The notes: generated by a model from the sequence alone, not told the origin. Positions 9,726-20,659 are shown, counted from the first letter of the stretch. The stretch: 64,000 bases of DNA from Buttiauxella agrestis ATCC 33320 (GCF_000735355.1 NZ_JMPI01000036.1:1-64000); one strand, 5' to 3'. Numbers and translations: made by a program.

Positions 9726-11306
9726 ATGGAATGGATTGTCGACCCCTCAATCTGGGCAGGACTGGTGACTCTGGTCGTTATTGAATTGGTTCTGGGTATC
9801 GATAACCTGGTGTTTATCGCAATACTTGCCGAAAAACTTCCCCCGGCTCAGCGCGACCGTGCTCGTGTCACGGGGTTGATACTGGCGATGTTAATGCGTT
9901 TGCTGTTGCTGGCTTCTATTTCCTGGCTGGTAACGCTGACCCGTCCGCTGTTTCATCTCGGTGAACTGGCATTCAGCGCCAGGGATTTAATCATGCTGTT
10001 TGGCGGCCTGTTCTTGTTATTCAAAGCTACCGTCGAGCTAAACGAACGCCTTGAAGGTAAAGACAGCGAATCCCACACGCAGCGACGGGGGGCGCGCTTC
10101 TGGCCAGTGGTCGCACAAATCGTCGTTCTTGATGCGGTGTTTTCTCTCGACTCAGTGATTACCGCTGTGGGGATGGTCGACCATTTGCCCGTCATGATGG
10201 CTGCGGTGATCATCGCCATTTGTCTGATGCTGCTTGCCAGCAAAGCCCTGACGCGCTTTGTGAACAATCACCCAACCATCGTGATTTTGTGCCTGAGTTT
10301 TCTGTTGATGATTGGCTTTAGTCTGGTGGCCGACGGTTTTGGTTACCATATTCCGAAGGGCTATCTGTACGCCGCAATTGGTTTCTCGGTGATGATTGAG
10401 AGCCTGAATCAGCTCGCCATTTTCAATCGCCGTCGCTTCTTATCAGCCGACCAGTCATTGCGCCAGCGCACCGCCGAGGCTGTTTTAAGGCTCCTTAACG
10501 GTAAAAAGGAAGAAGCGGAGCTGGATGCGCAAACGGCATCGTTGATTGCTGACCACTCGCAACAGGATGAAATTTTTGAGCCTCAGGAACGATTGATGAT
10601 TGAACGAGTGCTCAATCTGAACCGGCGTACCGTCAGCAGCATCATGACGTCACGCCATGATGTCGAGCACATCAAACTTGGCGATCCAGAGGAACAAACG
10701 CGCGCGTTGCTGGACAAAAATCAGCATACCCGCGTGGTCATTACTGGTGAAGGCGATGAAATTTTAGGTGTGGTGCACGTCATTGATTTGCTCCAGCAGT
10801 CGCTGAAGGGCGAGCCGCTTAATCTTGAGGCATTGATTCGCCAGCCACTGATATTCCCGGAAACGCTGCCGCTGTTGGCCGCGCTGGAACAGTTTCGCAA
10901 TGGGCGCACGCACTTTGCCTTTGTGGTCGATGAATTTGGTTCCGTCGAAGGTGTGGTGACATTAAGTGACGTGATGGAGACCATCGCCGGTAACTTGCCC
11001 AACGAAATCGAAGAGATTGATGCGCGCCATGATATCCAGAAAAACCCGGACGGCACCTGGACAGCCAACGGGCATATGCCGCTCGAGGATTTAATCCAGT
11101 ATGTGCCGCTGCCGCTTGATGAGAAACGTAACTATCACACCATCGCCGGTTTGCTGATGGAGTTACTGCAACATATTCCGGTTAGCGGGGAAGCAGTCCA
11201 GGTGGGGGATTTTCTGTTGCGCACGCTGCAAGTGGAAAGCCACCGGGTGCAGAAGGTGCAAATTGTGCCGCTCGAGGATGATGAAGAGATGGATTACGAA
11301 GTGTAA
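9726..11306 (+). CDS. yegH: TerC/CBS/CorC-domain membrane protein YegH
   Basis: A 526-residue inner-membrane protein. Residues 1-235 form a TerC-type bundle of about seven helices with conserved acidic residues within the membrane ([16 protein letters not shown]). Residues about 300-420 hold a pair of CBS domains ([32 protein letters not shown]). Residues about 435-515 form a CorC/HlyC-type transporter-associated domain. The family is thought to handle metal ions, but no substrate is established for YegH. It is a single gene reading away from wza, ending in a terminator hairpin. Confidence 0.92.
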   Translation: MEWIVDPSIWAGLVTLVVIELVLGIDNLVFIAILAEKLPPAQRDRARVTGLILAMLMRLLLLASISWLVTLTRPLFHLGELAFSARDLIMLFGGLFLLFKATVELNERLEGKDSESHTQRRGARFWPVVAQIVVLDAVFSLDSVITAVGMVDHLPVMMAAVIIAICLMLLASKALTRFVNNHPTIVILCLSFLLMIGFSLVADGFGYHIPKGYLYAAIGFSVMIESLNQLAIFNRRRFLSADQSLRQRTAEAVLRLLNGKKEEAELDAQTASLIADHSQQDEIFEPQERLMIERVLNLNRRTVSSIMTSRHDVEHIKLGDPEEQTRALLDKNQHTRVVITGEGDEILGVVHVIDLLQQSLKGEPLNLEALIRQPLIFPETLPLLAALEQFRNGRTHFAFVVDEFGSVEGVVTLSDVMETIAGNLPNEIEEIDARHDIQKNPDGTWTANGHMPLEDLIQYVPLPLDEKRNYHTIAGLLMELLQHIPVSGEAVQVGDFLLRTLQVESHRVQKVQIVPLEDDEEMDYEV

Positions 11307-11312
11307 AACAAA

Positions 11313-11336
11313 AGAGAGAACCTTTCGGTTCTCTCT
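11313..11336. terminator. Hairpin between convergent yegH and asmA
   Basis: A perfect 10-base stem (AGAGAGAACC and its complement) around a TTTC loop, beginning 7 bases after the yegH stop. On the minus strand it is followed by a T-rich stretch, so it may serve as the asmA-side terminator as well as the yegH one. Confidence 0.65.
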
Positions 11337-11361
11337 GAGGGTGATGACAAACTTGTCGTAG

Positions 11362-11432
11362 GTCGGATAAGCGCCAGCGTCATCCGACAAAAGCCGACAT
11401 ACATGGTGAATGACGTCTACGACTTATCCACC
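11362..11432. repeat. BIME between yegH and asmA
   Basis: Two REP-like palindromes (11362-11388 and 11405-11432) with the same arms as the units at 587-613 and 5151-5223. They are placed between two convergent genes, the usual extragenic setting for such elements. Confidence 0.6.
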
Positions 11433-11445
11433 CTACAAAACAACG

Positions 11446-13290
11446 CTACAGATTATTTAGCAACTCTTTCACGTCTTTCGAATTTTTGCTGTCTTTGTGC
11501 TTATCCAGCCAGTCATTCAACCGACGTTTCGCTTCGCCCTGCAACTGCTTGCGCAGTGCCTGATCCACTTGCAGAGAGTAATTTAGCTTCTGCCACGGGC
11601 CGTAAACCCGAAGCGGAATAGGCGTGGTTTTCAGCACTTCAATCAGCTTGCTGTCCCCTTCCCAGCCTCCCAGCACCGTGACGTTAAACCGCGTGTCGCA
11701 CTGCTGCTTAACCAGGTCCAGCGTCCCTTTGCCAGTGAGTTCCAGCATTGAAGACTTGCCCGACATGTTGCCGAGGGTGAGTTGACCGTTATCAAGGCTC
11801 GCCTGCGCTGCAAAACTTTCAAGCGTGGTGACGTTGTCATAGTTTTGCTGGGCCTGCACATCGCCATTACTGCGGGCAACGGCCTGCTGAATCATTTGCT
11901 GGAAGTTCATCCCCTGCATTGTGGTATTCGACATGGTGATGTTCGCATCGCCCTGCCAGCTGCGGCGGAATGCATCAGCATTGAGCTTGTCACCGCTAAA
12001 GTCGCCCTCCATCGACAGCAATCCTGTCAAAGCAATCGGATAATCGAAGGCAGTGAGGATCGGCCCAATTTCGATGTCAGTGACTTTCGGATTGAAGTTT
12101 AAACTCGGCTCGTTTTTACGCGCATCCAGAACGCCGGGGAATGACATGCTGCCTTTACCAAACTTGCCTGCCAGCTCTGAAACTTTCAGCAAACCATATT
12201 GGTTAGTCATCGCCGACTGAACATCGGTGAAGTCCAGCCCGCGCCAACGCACATTTCCCGCAGCAATTTTCACCTGTGCGCTGAAACCGCGCAGGCTCTG
12301 ATAAGTGTTATCGTCTACGCCGGAGGCAATCACCGGGCGTGGCAAACTGCTTTGCTGTTGCGCCTGCTGCACGACTTTTGTGCTGGTCACGGCATTTTCA
12401 GCAACCAGCGCATCAAGATTCAGTTTACTGGAGCGCAGATCGAGCTGCCATTGAGGCTTATCTTCGAGCACTACACGCCCGTTACCTTGCAGGTCGCTAT
12501 CGTTTGCCGTCAGTTGCAGCTGGTTAAATTCAAGAAGATGTTGCGGATCAGACCAACTGGCTGCGAAGGTCGCATTCCCGGCAATGCCACTGACCGGAAG
12601 GTCGGCACCGCGTAACTGGTAATCCAGCTTCGAGATATTCGCCGTGAGCTGTTGAGGGTAATTACTGGCGTCGAGGTCAGCCACCATAGAAAAATTCAGG
12701 TCGCGCTGATCGCGGTTAATGCGGCTGCTAAGCTCAATGTGCGCCAGCTTTCTGTCATTTTGTTCCATTTGCAGATTGATATTGCGCACGGTGATTTGTT
12801 CATCGCCGTCATGCTGAAACACCAGCACACTATCGGCAACTTTTAGCTTCGCAATATCAAACGACCAGCCACGGTCTTCAGCTGGCGGGGTAATGCCGGT
12901 TGATGGCCCAACGGGCGCATCTTTCGGACGACGCTCTTCAGTTTGCGGAGTGAGTTGAATCACCGCACCTTTGAGCATCACCTGCTGGACTTTCAACTGA
13001 TGGGATAACAGCGGAACTAAAGCCACGTCGAGGCGCATGTTATCGGCACTGACCAACGGCTGGCTTGCCCCTGGAGCCGTCAGCGACATACGCCCTGATA
13101 AAATACTGAGCTGCGGCCAGACATGCCAACGCAGCGGGCCATCCAGATGAAGCTGATAACCGCTACGGGTTTCAACCTGGCGCACCATATATGCACGAAA
13201 ATCATTGGGGTTAACCAACAATACCAACGCAGAAAGGCCGGCCACCAGCACGACCAGCAATATCATCAGCGTGGTTATAAATCGTTTCAT
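11446..13290 (-). CDS. asmA: AsmA family envelope protein
   Basis: A 614-residue protein with an N-terminal membrane anchor (residues about 5-27) and a long periplasmic region rich in beta-strands, as in AsmA-like proteins, which are proposed bridges for lipid movement between the envelope membranes. The N-terminal AsmA domain (NPNDFRAYMVRQVETRSGYQL) and the C-terminal domain (about 400-580) are both recognisable. It is 23 bases downstream of dcd, the order found in E. coli, so the two are probably cotranscribed. Its exact role is inference from family work. Confidence 0.94.
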   Translation of the reverse strand: MKRFITTLMILLVVLVAGLSALVLLVNPNDFRAYMVRQVETRSGYQLHLDGPLRWHVWPQLSILSGRMSLTAPGASQPLVSADNMRLDVALVPLLSHQLKVQQVMLKGAVIQLTPQTEERRPKDAPVGPSTGITPPAEDRGWSFDIAKLKVADSVLVFQHDGDEQITVRNINLQMEQNDRKLAHIELSSRINRDQRDLNFSMVADLDASNYPQQLTANISKLDYQLRGADLPVSGIAGNATFAASWSDPQHLLEFNQLQLTANDSDLQGNGRVVLEDKPQWQLDLRSSKLNLDALVAENAVTSTKVVQQAQQQSSLPRPVIASGVDDNTYQSLRGFSAQVKIAAGNVRWRGLDFTDVQSAMTNQYGLLKVSELAGKFGKGSMSFPGVLDARKNEPSLNFNPKVTDIEIGPILTAFDYPIALTGLLSMEGDFSGDKLNADAFRRSWQGDANITMSNTTMQGMNFQQMIQQAVARSNGDVQAQQNYDNVTTLESFAAQASLDNGQLTLGNMSGKSSMLELTGKGTLDLVKQQCDTRFNVTVLGGWEGDSKLIEVLKTTPIPLRVYGPWQKLNYSLQVDQALRKQLQGEAKRRLNDWLDKHKDSKNSKDVKELLNNL

Positions 13291-13313
13291 ACAGCCCTCA
13301 TACAGATGGGAAC

Positions 13314-13895
13314 TCAGTCCTTATCAATACGGCTTGCAACCGCACCTTGCTGATCGCGATACTTTGCATCCTGGCGGCTGTTGTAAGGACGTGCAGCCGG
13401 GCCAGAAAGGGGTTCAAAGCTTAGCGCGCCAATCATCATACCAGGACGTAAAGCCAAAGGCAGTTTACCGGAATTAAAGAACTCCAGTACGATGCAACCA
13501 TGCCAGCCTGGGTCGATGCGGTGAGCCGTAACGTGAACCATCAAGCCTAAACGCGCTAAAGATGAACGGCCATCTAACCAACCGACTAAATCAGCAGGAA
13601 TGGTCACGGACTCAAGCGTTACCGCTAAAGCCAGTTCGCCTGGATGCAGATAGAAAGCATCGCCTTCGCGGAGAACAATTTCGTCACTCATCACGCGCTC
13701 TAATGCTTCGCTCACTTCATCTTTAGGTCCGCTTAAGTCGATAAACGGAGCAGTATGGCCGCTGAAAGTACGGAATTTATTCCCCAGGCGCACATCAACG
13801 GTAGCACCGCTAATGCGTTCAACTGGCGGACGAGGGGTAATCGTTAAGCGCCCGTCATCAAGCCAGGCCTCTATATCGCGGTCACACAAACGCAT
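13314..13895 (-). CDS. dcd: dCTP deaminase
   Basis: A 193-residue enzyme that deaminates dCTP to dUTP, feeding thymidylate synthesis in the cytoplasm. The conserved segment [22 protein letters not shown] and the catalytic glutamate in GCIVLEFFN (about residue 138) are present, as is the N-terminal [12 protein letters not shown]. Length equals E. coli Dcd. It lies upstream of asmA and downstream of udk, all on the minus strand. Confidence 0.97.
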   Translation of the reverse strand: MRLCDRDIEAWLDDGRLTITPRPPVERISGATVDVRLGNKFRTFSGHTAPFIDLSGPKDEVSEALERVMSDEIVLREGDAFYLHPGELALAVTLESVTIPADLVGWLDGRSSLARLGLMVHVTAHRIDPGWHGCIVLEFFNSGKLPLALRPGMMIGALSFEPLSGPAARPYNSRQDAKYRDQQGAVASRIDKD

Positions 13896-13963
13896 TTCAG
13901 ATGCTCCTTATCTCAAGCTCAGTTTTGTTTACCCTGCCACAGCGCGGCGCAGATAGCCACGCA

Positions 13964-14001
13964 ACGACGGGTAAATAGCGGAATTTCATGATACCCGTCG
14001 T
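13964..14001. other. Inverted repeat in the udk-dcd gap
   Basis: A perfect 10-base inverted repeat (ACGACGGGTA and complement, 13964-13973 and 13992-14001) around an 18-base spacer, within the 145-base gap between udk and dcd. No T-run follows on either strand, so it is more likely an attenuator-like mRNA hairpin or operator than a simple terminator. Confidence 0.4.
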
Positions 14002-14040
14002 CTTTCACATTGCAGGTGCGGTGGTTTTTACGCCTGGAGA

Positions 14041-14682
14041 TTACTCAAAGAACTGACTGATTTTCGCCTTAAGAATATCAATGGCAATACGGTTTTTACC
14101 CCCGCGCGGCACGATGATATCGGCATACTGCTTAGAAGGTTCAATGAATTGCAAGAACATCGGGCGAACGGTTTTCTGATATTGAGCCATAACGGAGTCC
14201 ATGGAGCGGCCACGTTCGTTAACGTCACGCTTCATGCGGCGCATCAGGCAAATATCCAGCGGCGTATCAACAAAAATGGAGAAGTTCATCTCTTCGCGCA
14301 GACGGGCATCCGTCAGCAACAAAATCCCTTCCAGAATGATGACTTTCTTCGGCATTAAATGAACAGTGTTACCCGTGCGGGTGTGTTCCACGTAGCTGTA
14401 AACCGGGAGTTCAATTGGGTTTCCGGCTTTAAGCATTTGCAGGTGTTGGAACAACAAATTGTGATCCATCGCGTTAGGATGGTCATAGTTGGTCTTAACT
14501 CGTTCTTCCATCGAAAGATGGCTTTGGTCTTTGTAGTAACTGTCTTCTGGAATGACACCAATGTGTTCATCACCAACCTGATCGCGCAGTTCGCGATACA
14601 GTGTGCTGGCAATAAGACTTTTTCCTGAAGCCGACGCACCGGCTATCCCGATGATGACGCATTGATGGGACTTGTCAGTCAT
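14041..14682 (-). CDS. udk: Uridine kinase
   Basis: A 213-residue cytoplasmic kinase that phosphorylates uridine and cytidine in pyrimidine salvage. It has a Walker A motif GASASGKS near residue 15, the DSYYKD substrate segment, and DHPNAMDH. Length equals E. coli Udk, and the order udk-dcd-asmA is conserved. Confidence 0.97.
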   Translation of the reverse strand: MTDKSHQCVIIGIAGASASGKSLIASTLYRELRDQVGDEHIGVIPEDSYYKDQSHLSMEERVKTNYDHPNAMDHNLLFQHLQMLKAGNPIELPVYSYVEHTRTGNTVHLMPKKVIILEGILLLTDARLREEMNFSIFVDTPLDICLMRRMKRDVNERGRSMDSVMAQYQKTVRPMFLQFIEPSKQYADIIVPRGGKNRIAIDILKAKISQFFE

Positions 14683-15024
14683 GTTGTAACGAGCCTTGTT
14701 GACTTAAATGTTGAGGAAGGGGGACGCAGATGCGTCAAACGCGGCAATTATAGGGAGATCCGCCCGCTGATACCAGAGCAATGCACGTTGGCGGGTGATT
14801 TTAGCTTTCAGGGTTAATCCAGCAATGCCCTTCCAATAACAGGGACAATTATCAAGAGATGAAAATAAGTATGTCTAATATCACTTTTTATTACCTCTTA
14901 ATGTTAAATTATGACCAACCGACATAGGAAATGTAAATTGTTTGTACTAGCATAAACCGAAACTTATCTTTTTATTTGCATCCGGGCATGGCACCTGGCG
15001 GCACGCCTTAACGGATTTGCGGTA
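14683..15024. other. Divergent promoter region, udk and dgcE
   Basis: These 342 bases hold the outward-facing promoters of udk and dgcE. The dgcE-proximal half is AT-rich. I see no reading frame, tRNA or clear operator, and no promoter hexamers strong enough to call. Confidence 0.4.
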
Positions 15025-18000
15025 ATGATCAAACAAAACACAAAAGAATTAATCGCAATGCCTTCCTTCATACTGCCAGTGGTATTAGGGTTTCTCAGCT
15101 TTATATTTACCCTGTATTCACTCGAATTATCCCTGGTTGGAACTGTTTTAGCGCCGCTTTGGTTCCCGACATCTCTCATGATGGTGGCTTTATTCCGCAA
15201 TTCACTCCGTCAGTGGCCCATGGTTATTGGGGTTTGCGCTGTGGGGAGTTTATGCGCCACAGCAGTATTATTTCCCCTAAACGAAATTAATTTGGGCTAT
15301 ACCGCTATCAATATTATTGAAGCGGTGCTTGGTGCAACATTAATGCGCCGCCTGCTGCCACAGCATAATCCTCTCCAAAATTTGCATAATTGGGTTCGGC
15401 TGGTGATGTGCAGTGCCGTCATCCCGCCGATTGTCGGCGGTATACTGGCGGTATGGTTAGCCGGACCTGATGGCGGAAGCGTTGCCAAAACTTTTTTCGT
15501 CTGGATGCTATCCGAAATGATCGGCAGCCTGGCGCTGGTGCCCACCGCTTTATTGTTTAAACCCAGCACCCTTTTACGCCATAAAAATCCAAAATTATTA
15601 TTAGAAACAATATTCACTTTTGTCATTACCCTGACGTTAAGTTATCTCGCCCTGCGTTATATGCCGTGGCCATTTACCTTTATTATTGTTTTCCTGATGT
15701 GGAGCGCTATTCGCCTGCCCCGCCTCGAAGCCTTTATTGTTTTCCTCGGCACGCTGATGGTGGTCTCATTAATGATGACCACCAACGGTCACATCGCGAT
15801 GCAACAACCCCACACAACCGTCATGGATAATGCACCGTGGCTGCCGTTCCTGATGATTCTATTGCCTGCCAATGTGATGACCATGGTGATGTATTCATTT
15901 CGTGAAGAACGAAAACACATCACCGAAAGCGAAGCACGTTTTCGTAATGCCATGGAATATTCCGCTATCGGTATGGCGCTGGTTTCGACCGACGGGCAAT
16001 GGTTGCAGGTGAATAAATCGCTGAGTAAATTCCTCGGTTACACCTCAGAGCAACTCCGTTCGCTCACCTTCCAGCAAATTACGCACCCGGAAGATTTACA
16101 CGCCGACTTGCACCAGCTCAATATGTTGGTCAGCGGCAGTATCAATAGTTATTCAATGGAAAAACGTTACTACACCAGCAAAGGTGATGTGGTGTGGGCG
16201 CTGCTGGCGGTTTCCATTGTGCGAGATATTGACGGCACGCCACTCTATTTAATCGCCCAAATCGAAGACATTAACGATCTCAAGCACACCGAATGGGTGA
16301 ACAAACGCCTGATGGAGCGCATCACGCTGGCCAATGAGGCCGGCGGTATTGGTATCTGGGAATGGGATCTTGGGACTGATGTGATCAGTTGGGACAAACG
16401 TATGTTTGATCTCTATGAGGTTCCGGCGCACCTGAAACCTACCTACGCATTGTGGCTGGAGCGTATTGTCGCTGATGATGCGCCTGCGGCTGAGAAAACG
16501 GTGCGCGATGCCTTGCAGGCTCGCGTGCCATTTAAGATGGAATATCGCATTCATGTCAAAGAAGGCATTCGCCATATTCGCTCTCTCGCCAACCGCGTAC
16601 TGAATAAAAATGGTGACGTCGAGCGTTTGCTGGGCATCAACATGGATATGACCGAAGTGAAACAGCTGAACGAAGCGCTGTATCAGGAAAAAGAGCGTCT
16701 GCACATTACGCTGGACTCGATTGGCGAAGCGGTGATTTGTACTGATGTGGATATGAATATCACCTTTATGAATCCGATCGCCGAAAAGTTGAGCGGCTGG
16801 CCGCAGCAGCAAGCGGTTGGTCAACATATTCTGGCAATCCTACACATTACCTTTGGTGACAACGGCCCGGTAATGGAAAACATTCATAGCGGTGATTATT
16901 CCCGCGCGACGATTGAACACGATGTGGTTCTGCATTGCCGCAACGGTGGCAGCTACGACATTCACTACAGCATCACACCGCTGACCACACTTGATGGGCA
17001 AAGTATTGGCTCGGTGCTGGTTATTCAGGACGTCACCGAATCGCGTAAAATGCTCAAACAGCTGAGCTACAGCGCCTCACACGATGGGCTGACTCATCTG
17101 GCAAACCGGGTCAGCTTTGAAAACCACCTTAAACGCCTGCTGCAAAGTGCCGGAGAAAATCGTCAGCGCCACGCGTTAGTGTTTATCGATCTCGATCGCT
17201 TTAAAGCGGTGAACGATTCCGCGGGTCACGCGGCGGGCGATGCGCTGTTGCGTGAGCTTTCTTCTTTAATGCTCAGTATGTTACGCACTGGCGATTTCCT
17301 CGCGCGCCTGGGCGGCGATGAGTTTGGATTGCTGCTGCCGGATTGTTCGTCTGACAATGCGCGACATATTTCGGAACGGATTATCCAAAGCATCAATGAT
17401 TACCACTTTACGTGGAACGGGCGTTTACATCGCATTGGTGCCAGCGCCGGGATCACGCAAATTGATGCCGATAATCGCCTGGCATCTGAGGTGCTTTCCC
17501 AGGCAGATATCGCCTGTTATGCCTCAAAAAATGGTGGCCGTGGCCGGGTAACAGTCTTTGAATCTTCCCAGCATGACATCCGCAAAGATGGCCAAAACAT
17601 CACCCTTGCCGAGCAAAAATCTATCATCAATGATAATCCGATCTTGATGATTGCCCTTGGTGTAGCACCTCCGCGCATCCCGGAGACAACCAGCTTCTAT
17701 CTGCTTTCGCTGCGCTTCTGGGGCAACGACGGCGTGGTCATTGACGAGAAAACGTTCCGCACAGCCGTCACCGATGCTGAGTTGCACTGCGCGCTCGATC
17801 TGCGGATCTTCAACGAATTCTTCAGCAAGTTTTCTCAGTCCGTAACCAACAAAGGCTTTGGCGTCGCCCTTGCCCTCTCCTCTCACAGCCTGCCGTGTGA
17901 CAAGGTCGTTGACGAATTGCTGGCACTGTTCGCACGAAGCGCGCTCCCAACCCGCTTGTTGCACCTGATGGTGCATTGCGAAGTACTCCAGAACGACGAT

Positions 18001-18360
18001 GAAAAAATCGAAAGAAACCTGAAAAGGCTGCATGACAGCGGCTGTCAGTTGATTCTTAGCCATGTGGGGCGTGACCTGGATATCTTTAAACGTGTTGCGC
18101 GCCAATACTTCAGTTACATCATTGTCGATGAAGAACTGATTCAGAACGTGCATTGCAACCTGATGGACGAAATGATGGTGACGATTATTCAGGGTCACGC
18201 ACAGCGCCAGACGCTGCAAACTATCGCAGGCCCGGCGGATATCCCGATGGTGATGGATACGCTGTCAGGAATTGGCGTCGATCTGATATTTGGCGAAGCA
18301 GTCACTCAACCGTTACCGCTGGAGATGCTGCTCAACTCCAGTTATTTCGCCATCAATTGA
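15025..18360 (+). CDS. dgcE: MASE1-PAS-GGDEF-EAL diguanylate cyclase DgcE
   Basis: A 1111-residue inner-membrane protein that makes cyclic-di-GMP, in E. coli the master input for CsgD/curli control. Residues 1-285 form a MASE1 membrane sensor of about eight to ten helices. Three PAS/PAC units follow (roughly 300-420, 430-550, 555-680), then a GGDEF domain with an intact GGDEF motif near residue 762 and an RTGD inhibitory site five residues before it. The C-terminal EAL-like domain (about 860-1111) lacks a recognisable EAL motif and is probably non-catalytic. The 3' end overlaps convergent alkA by 8 bases. An alternative start lies 11 codons downstream. Confidence 0.94.
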   Translation: MIKQNTKELIAMPSFILPVVLGFLSFIFTLYSLELSLVGTVLAPLWFPTSLMMVALFRNSLRQWPMVIGVCAVGSLCATAVLFPLNEINLGYTAINIIEAVLGATLMRRLLPQHNPLQNLHNWVRLVMCSAVIPPIVGGILAVWLAGPDGGSVAKTFFVWMLSEMIGSLALVPTALLFKPSTLLRHKNPKLLLETIFTFVITLTLSYLALRYMPWPFTFIIVFLMWSAIRLPRLEAFIVFLGTLMVVSLMMTTNGHIAMQQPHTTVMDNAPWLPFLMILLPANVMTMVMYSFREERKHITESEARFRNAMEYSAIGMALVSTDGQWLQVNKSLSKFLGYTSEQLRSLTFQQITHPEDLHADLHQLNMLVSGSINSYSMEKRYYTSKGDVVWALLAVSIVRDIDGTPLYLIAQIEDINDLKHTEWVNKRLMERITLANEAGGIGIWEWDLGTDVISWDKRMFDLYEVPAHLKPTYALWLERIVADDAPAAEKTVRDALQARVPFKMEYRIHVKEGIRHIRSLANRVLNKNGDVERLLGINMDMTEVKQLNEALYQEKERLHITLDSIGEAVICTDVDMNITFMNPIAEKLSGWPQQQAVGQHILAILHITFGDNGPVMENIHSGDYSRATIEHDVVLHCRNGGSYDIHYSITPLTTLDGQSIGSVLVIQDVTESRKMLKQLSYSASHDGLTHLANRVSFENHLKRLLQSAGENRQRHALVFIDLDRFKAVNDSAGHAAGDALLRELSSLMLSMLRTGDFLARLGGDEFGLLLPDCSSDNARHISERIIQSINDYHFTWNGRLHRIGASAGITQIDADNRLASEVLSQADIACYASKNGGRGRVTVFESSQHDIRKDGQNITLAEQKSIINDNPILMIALGVAPPRIPETTSFYLLSLRFWGNDGVVIDEKTFRTAVTDAELHCALDLRIFNEFFSKFSQSVTNKGFGVALALSSHSLPCDKVVDELLALFARSALPTRLLHLMVHCEVLQNDDEKIERNLKRLHDSGCQLILSHVGRDLDIFKRVARQYFSYIIVDEELIQNVHCNLMDEMMVTIIQGHAQRQTLQTIAGPADIPMVMDTLSGIGVDLIFGEAVTQPLPLEMLLNSSYFAIN

Positions 18361-19198
18361 CGGGAACCCAGCCGTCGCTATACCAGATATGCAACAGCGC
18401 GTATGAGCGCCAGGGTTTCCAGCGCTCCGCATAACGGCGGATTTGCGCGGGCGTCATACCAGGGAAGCGTTGTTTAATCAGGTAATCATCGGGCAAGAAA
18501 ACATCTTTGGCTTGCCAGCCCCGTAGCGCAATGTAGTTTGCCGTCCAGCGCCCAATCCCCGGATACGTGGTTAACACTTTAACGCCCCTCTCAACATCCA
18601 CAGGGCTGTTAAGCGGAAACTCACCATTCACCATGAGTTGCGCAAGATGAATAATGGCTTCGCCGCGTTTTAACGGCATTCCGAGCTGTTTTAGCTGCTC
18701 AGGTTGTAACGCGGCCAGCTTTTGGGGCGTGGGAAAAACAAACCACTCAGGATTTTCCACCAGCGGTTCGCCAAAAGCCTGCGCCAGTTTACTGGTAAGT
18801 TTCGCCGCCATCGCCACACTGACGAGCTGCCCTAAAATCGCGCGAATAGATTGCTCGAAAGTGTCCATACAACCCGGTAAGCGCAAACCGGGACGTGCCG
18901 CCGACAATTCCCCCAGGCTTTCCAGAATGGTGTGCGGCTGGCAATCGAGATCCAACAGTTGCCTGATGCGTTGCAAAACTTCCTGCGCCACCGGCTGCAA
19001 CCCTTCGCTTAATGTCACGTTTAGCTGGCAGCGTGCTTCATCAGGTTCCAGCGTGAGCAGACCCTGATGATCCCCCAAAGCAAAGCTGCGGCAATACTGC
19101 TCTTCGGTAACAATCTCTATGCCGTTAACCGCACGCCCGGCAAGAAAACCAAACATCCAATTCCAGTCGTACGGCGGGTTGTAGTTCAGTTGATACAT
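18353..19198 (-). CDS. alkA: 3-methyladenine DNA glycosylase II
   Basis: A 281-residue base-excision glycosylase that removes alkylated purines. It has the N-terminal TBP-like domain beginning MYQLNYNPPYDWNWM. The helix-hairpin-helix segment TYPGIGRWTANYIALRG is followed by the catalytic aspartate in FLPDDYLIKQ (about residues 237-239). It converges on dgcE with an 8-base overlap of the stop regions. Length is within one residue of E. coli AlkA. Confidence 0.96.
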   Translation of the reverse strand: MYQLNYNPPYDWNWMFGFLAGRAVNGIEIVTEEQYCRSFALGDHQGLLTLEPDEARCQLNVTLSEGLQPVAQEVLQRIRQLLDLDCQPHTILESLGELSAARPGLRLPGCMDTFEQSIRAILGQLVSVAMAAKLTSKLAQAFGEPLVENPEWFVFPTPQKLAALQPEQLKQLGMPLKRGEAIIHLAQLMVNGEFPLNSPVDVERGVKVLTTYPGIGRWTANYIALRGWQAKDVFLPDDYLIKQRFPGMTPAQIRRYAERWKPWRSYALLHIWYSDGWVPVN

Positions 19199-19270
19199 TT
19201 TCTTGTCCTATTGTTTAGTCTTAGTAATTCCGCTAAAGTCGCCCCCCTTCTTCACCGGCATGGGGATTTT

Positions 19271-20629
19271 ATGCAATTTATAGGCTTCGATTATGGTACT
19301 GCAAACTGCTCTGTGGCAGTGATGCGCGATGGTGTTCCGCAAGCACTGGAGATGGAAAACGGCTCGACGCTGCTTCCTTCAATGTTGTGCGCCCCGACGC
19401 GTGAGTCAGTCAGTGAATGGCTATATCGCCATCATGAAGTCCCGGCTACCGGCACTGAAACTCAGGCGTTGTTGCGCCGTGCAGTCTCCTTTAACCGCGA
19501 TGAAGACATCGACGTTTTGCCAGGCAGTGTGCAATTCGGGCTGAGTTCCCTGCGCCAGTACATGGAAGATCCTGAAGAAGTTTACTTCGTTAAATCACCT
19601 AAATCTTTCCTCGGTGCTACCGGTTTAAAACCGCAGCAGGTCGCCGTGTTTGAAGATTTGGTTTGCGCCATGATGCTACACATTCGCAAACAGGCACAAA
19701 GCCAGGTTGCCGAGCCAATTACCCAGGCCGTGATCGGCCGCCCGATAAACTTCCAGGGCTTAGGTGGCGATGAAGCAAACCAGCAGGCGCAAGGTATCCT
19801 TGAACGCGCTGCACATCGCGCAGGTTTTAAAGACGTGGTGTTCCAGTTCGAGCCCGTCGCCGCAGGGCTTGATTTTGAAGCGACGTTAACCGAAGAAAAA
19901 CAGGTACTGGTCGTCGATATCGGCGGCGGGACAACCGACTGTTCAGTGTTATTGATGGGGCCGCAATGGCGCGCTCGTCGCGACCGCGAACAGAGTTTAC
20001 TCGGCCACAGCGGTTGCCGCGTTGGCGGTAACGATCTCGACATTATGCTGGCGTTTAAGCAGCTTTCTCCGTTGCTGGGAATGGGCGGCCAAACCGAAAA
20101 AGGTATCGCGCTGCCGGTATTGCCGTGGTGGAATGCGGTGGCAATCAACGACGTGCCTGCGCAAAACGATTTCTACAGCAGCGCCAACGGTCGCATGCTA
20201 AACGAGTTGGTACGCGATTCGCGTGAACCCGAGAAAGTGGCATTCCTGCAAAAAGTGTGGCGTCAGCGACTCAGTTATCGCCTGGTGCGTGCTGCTGAAG
20301 AGAGCAAAATTGCGCTGTCCGACAGCAAACAAGTCGCCACTATGTTGCCGTTTATCAGCAAAGAGCTGGGTTGCGAAATTACCCAACCAGAACTGGAAAT
20401 GGCGATTAGCCAGCCGCTGCAACGCATCATGGAGCAAGTCACGCTTGCGTTGGAAAACAGCGCCGTGAAGCCTGATGTCATTTATCTGACCGGGGGAAGT
20501 GCGCGTTCGCCGCTGCTTAAACACGCTCTGGCACAGCAGTTACCGGGCATTCCATTAGCCGGAGGCGATGATTTCGGCTCCGTAACCGCAGGCCTCGCCC
20601 GCTGGGCTGATGTGGTGTTCCGCGATTAA
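19271..20629 (+). CDS. yegD: Hsp70-family chaperone-like protein YegD
   Basis: A 452-residue actin/Hsp70-type ATPase without the substrate-binding half of DnaK. The phosphate-1 loop (GFDYGTANCSVAV), phosphate-2 loop (VVDIGGGTTDCS) and adenosine segment (YLTGGSARSPL) are intact. An open frame continues 68 codons upstream, but that part is antisense to alkA. I start at MQFIGFDYG, preceded by a GGGGA ribosome site and aligned with E. coli YegD. Its client is unknown. Confidence 0.93.
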   Translation: MQFIGFDYGTANCSVAVMRDGVPQALEMENGSTLLPSMLCAPTRESVSEWLYRHHEVPATGTETQALLRRAVSFNRDEDIDVLPGSVQFGLSSLRQYMEDPEEVYFVKSPKSFLGATGLKPQQVAVFEDLVCAMMLHIRKQAQSQVAEPITQAVIGRPINFQGLGGDEANQQAQGILERAAHRAGFKDVVFQFEPVAAGLDFEATLTEEKQVLVVDIGGGTTDCSVLLMGPQWRARRDREQSLLGHSGCRVGGNDLDIMLAFKQLSPLLGMGGQTEKGIALPVLPWWNAVAINDVPAQNDFYSSANGRMLNELVRDSREPEKVAFLQKVWRQRLSYRLVRAAEESKIALSDSKQVATMLPFISKELGCEITQPELEMAISQPLQRIMEQVTLALENSAVKPDVIYLTGGSARSPLLKHALAQQLPGIPLAGGDDFGSVTAGLARWADVVFRD

Positions 20630-20659
20630 TCAATGCGCCGTGGGGAAACTCACGGCGTT

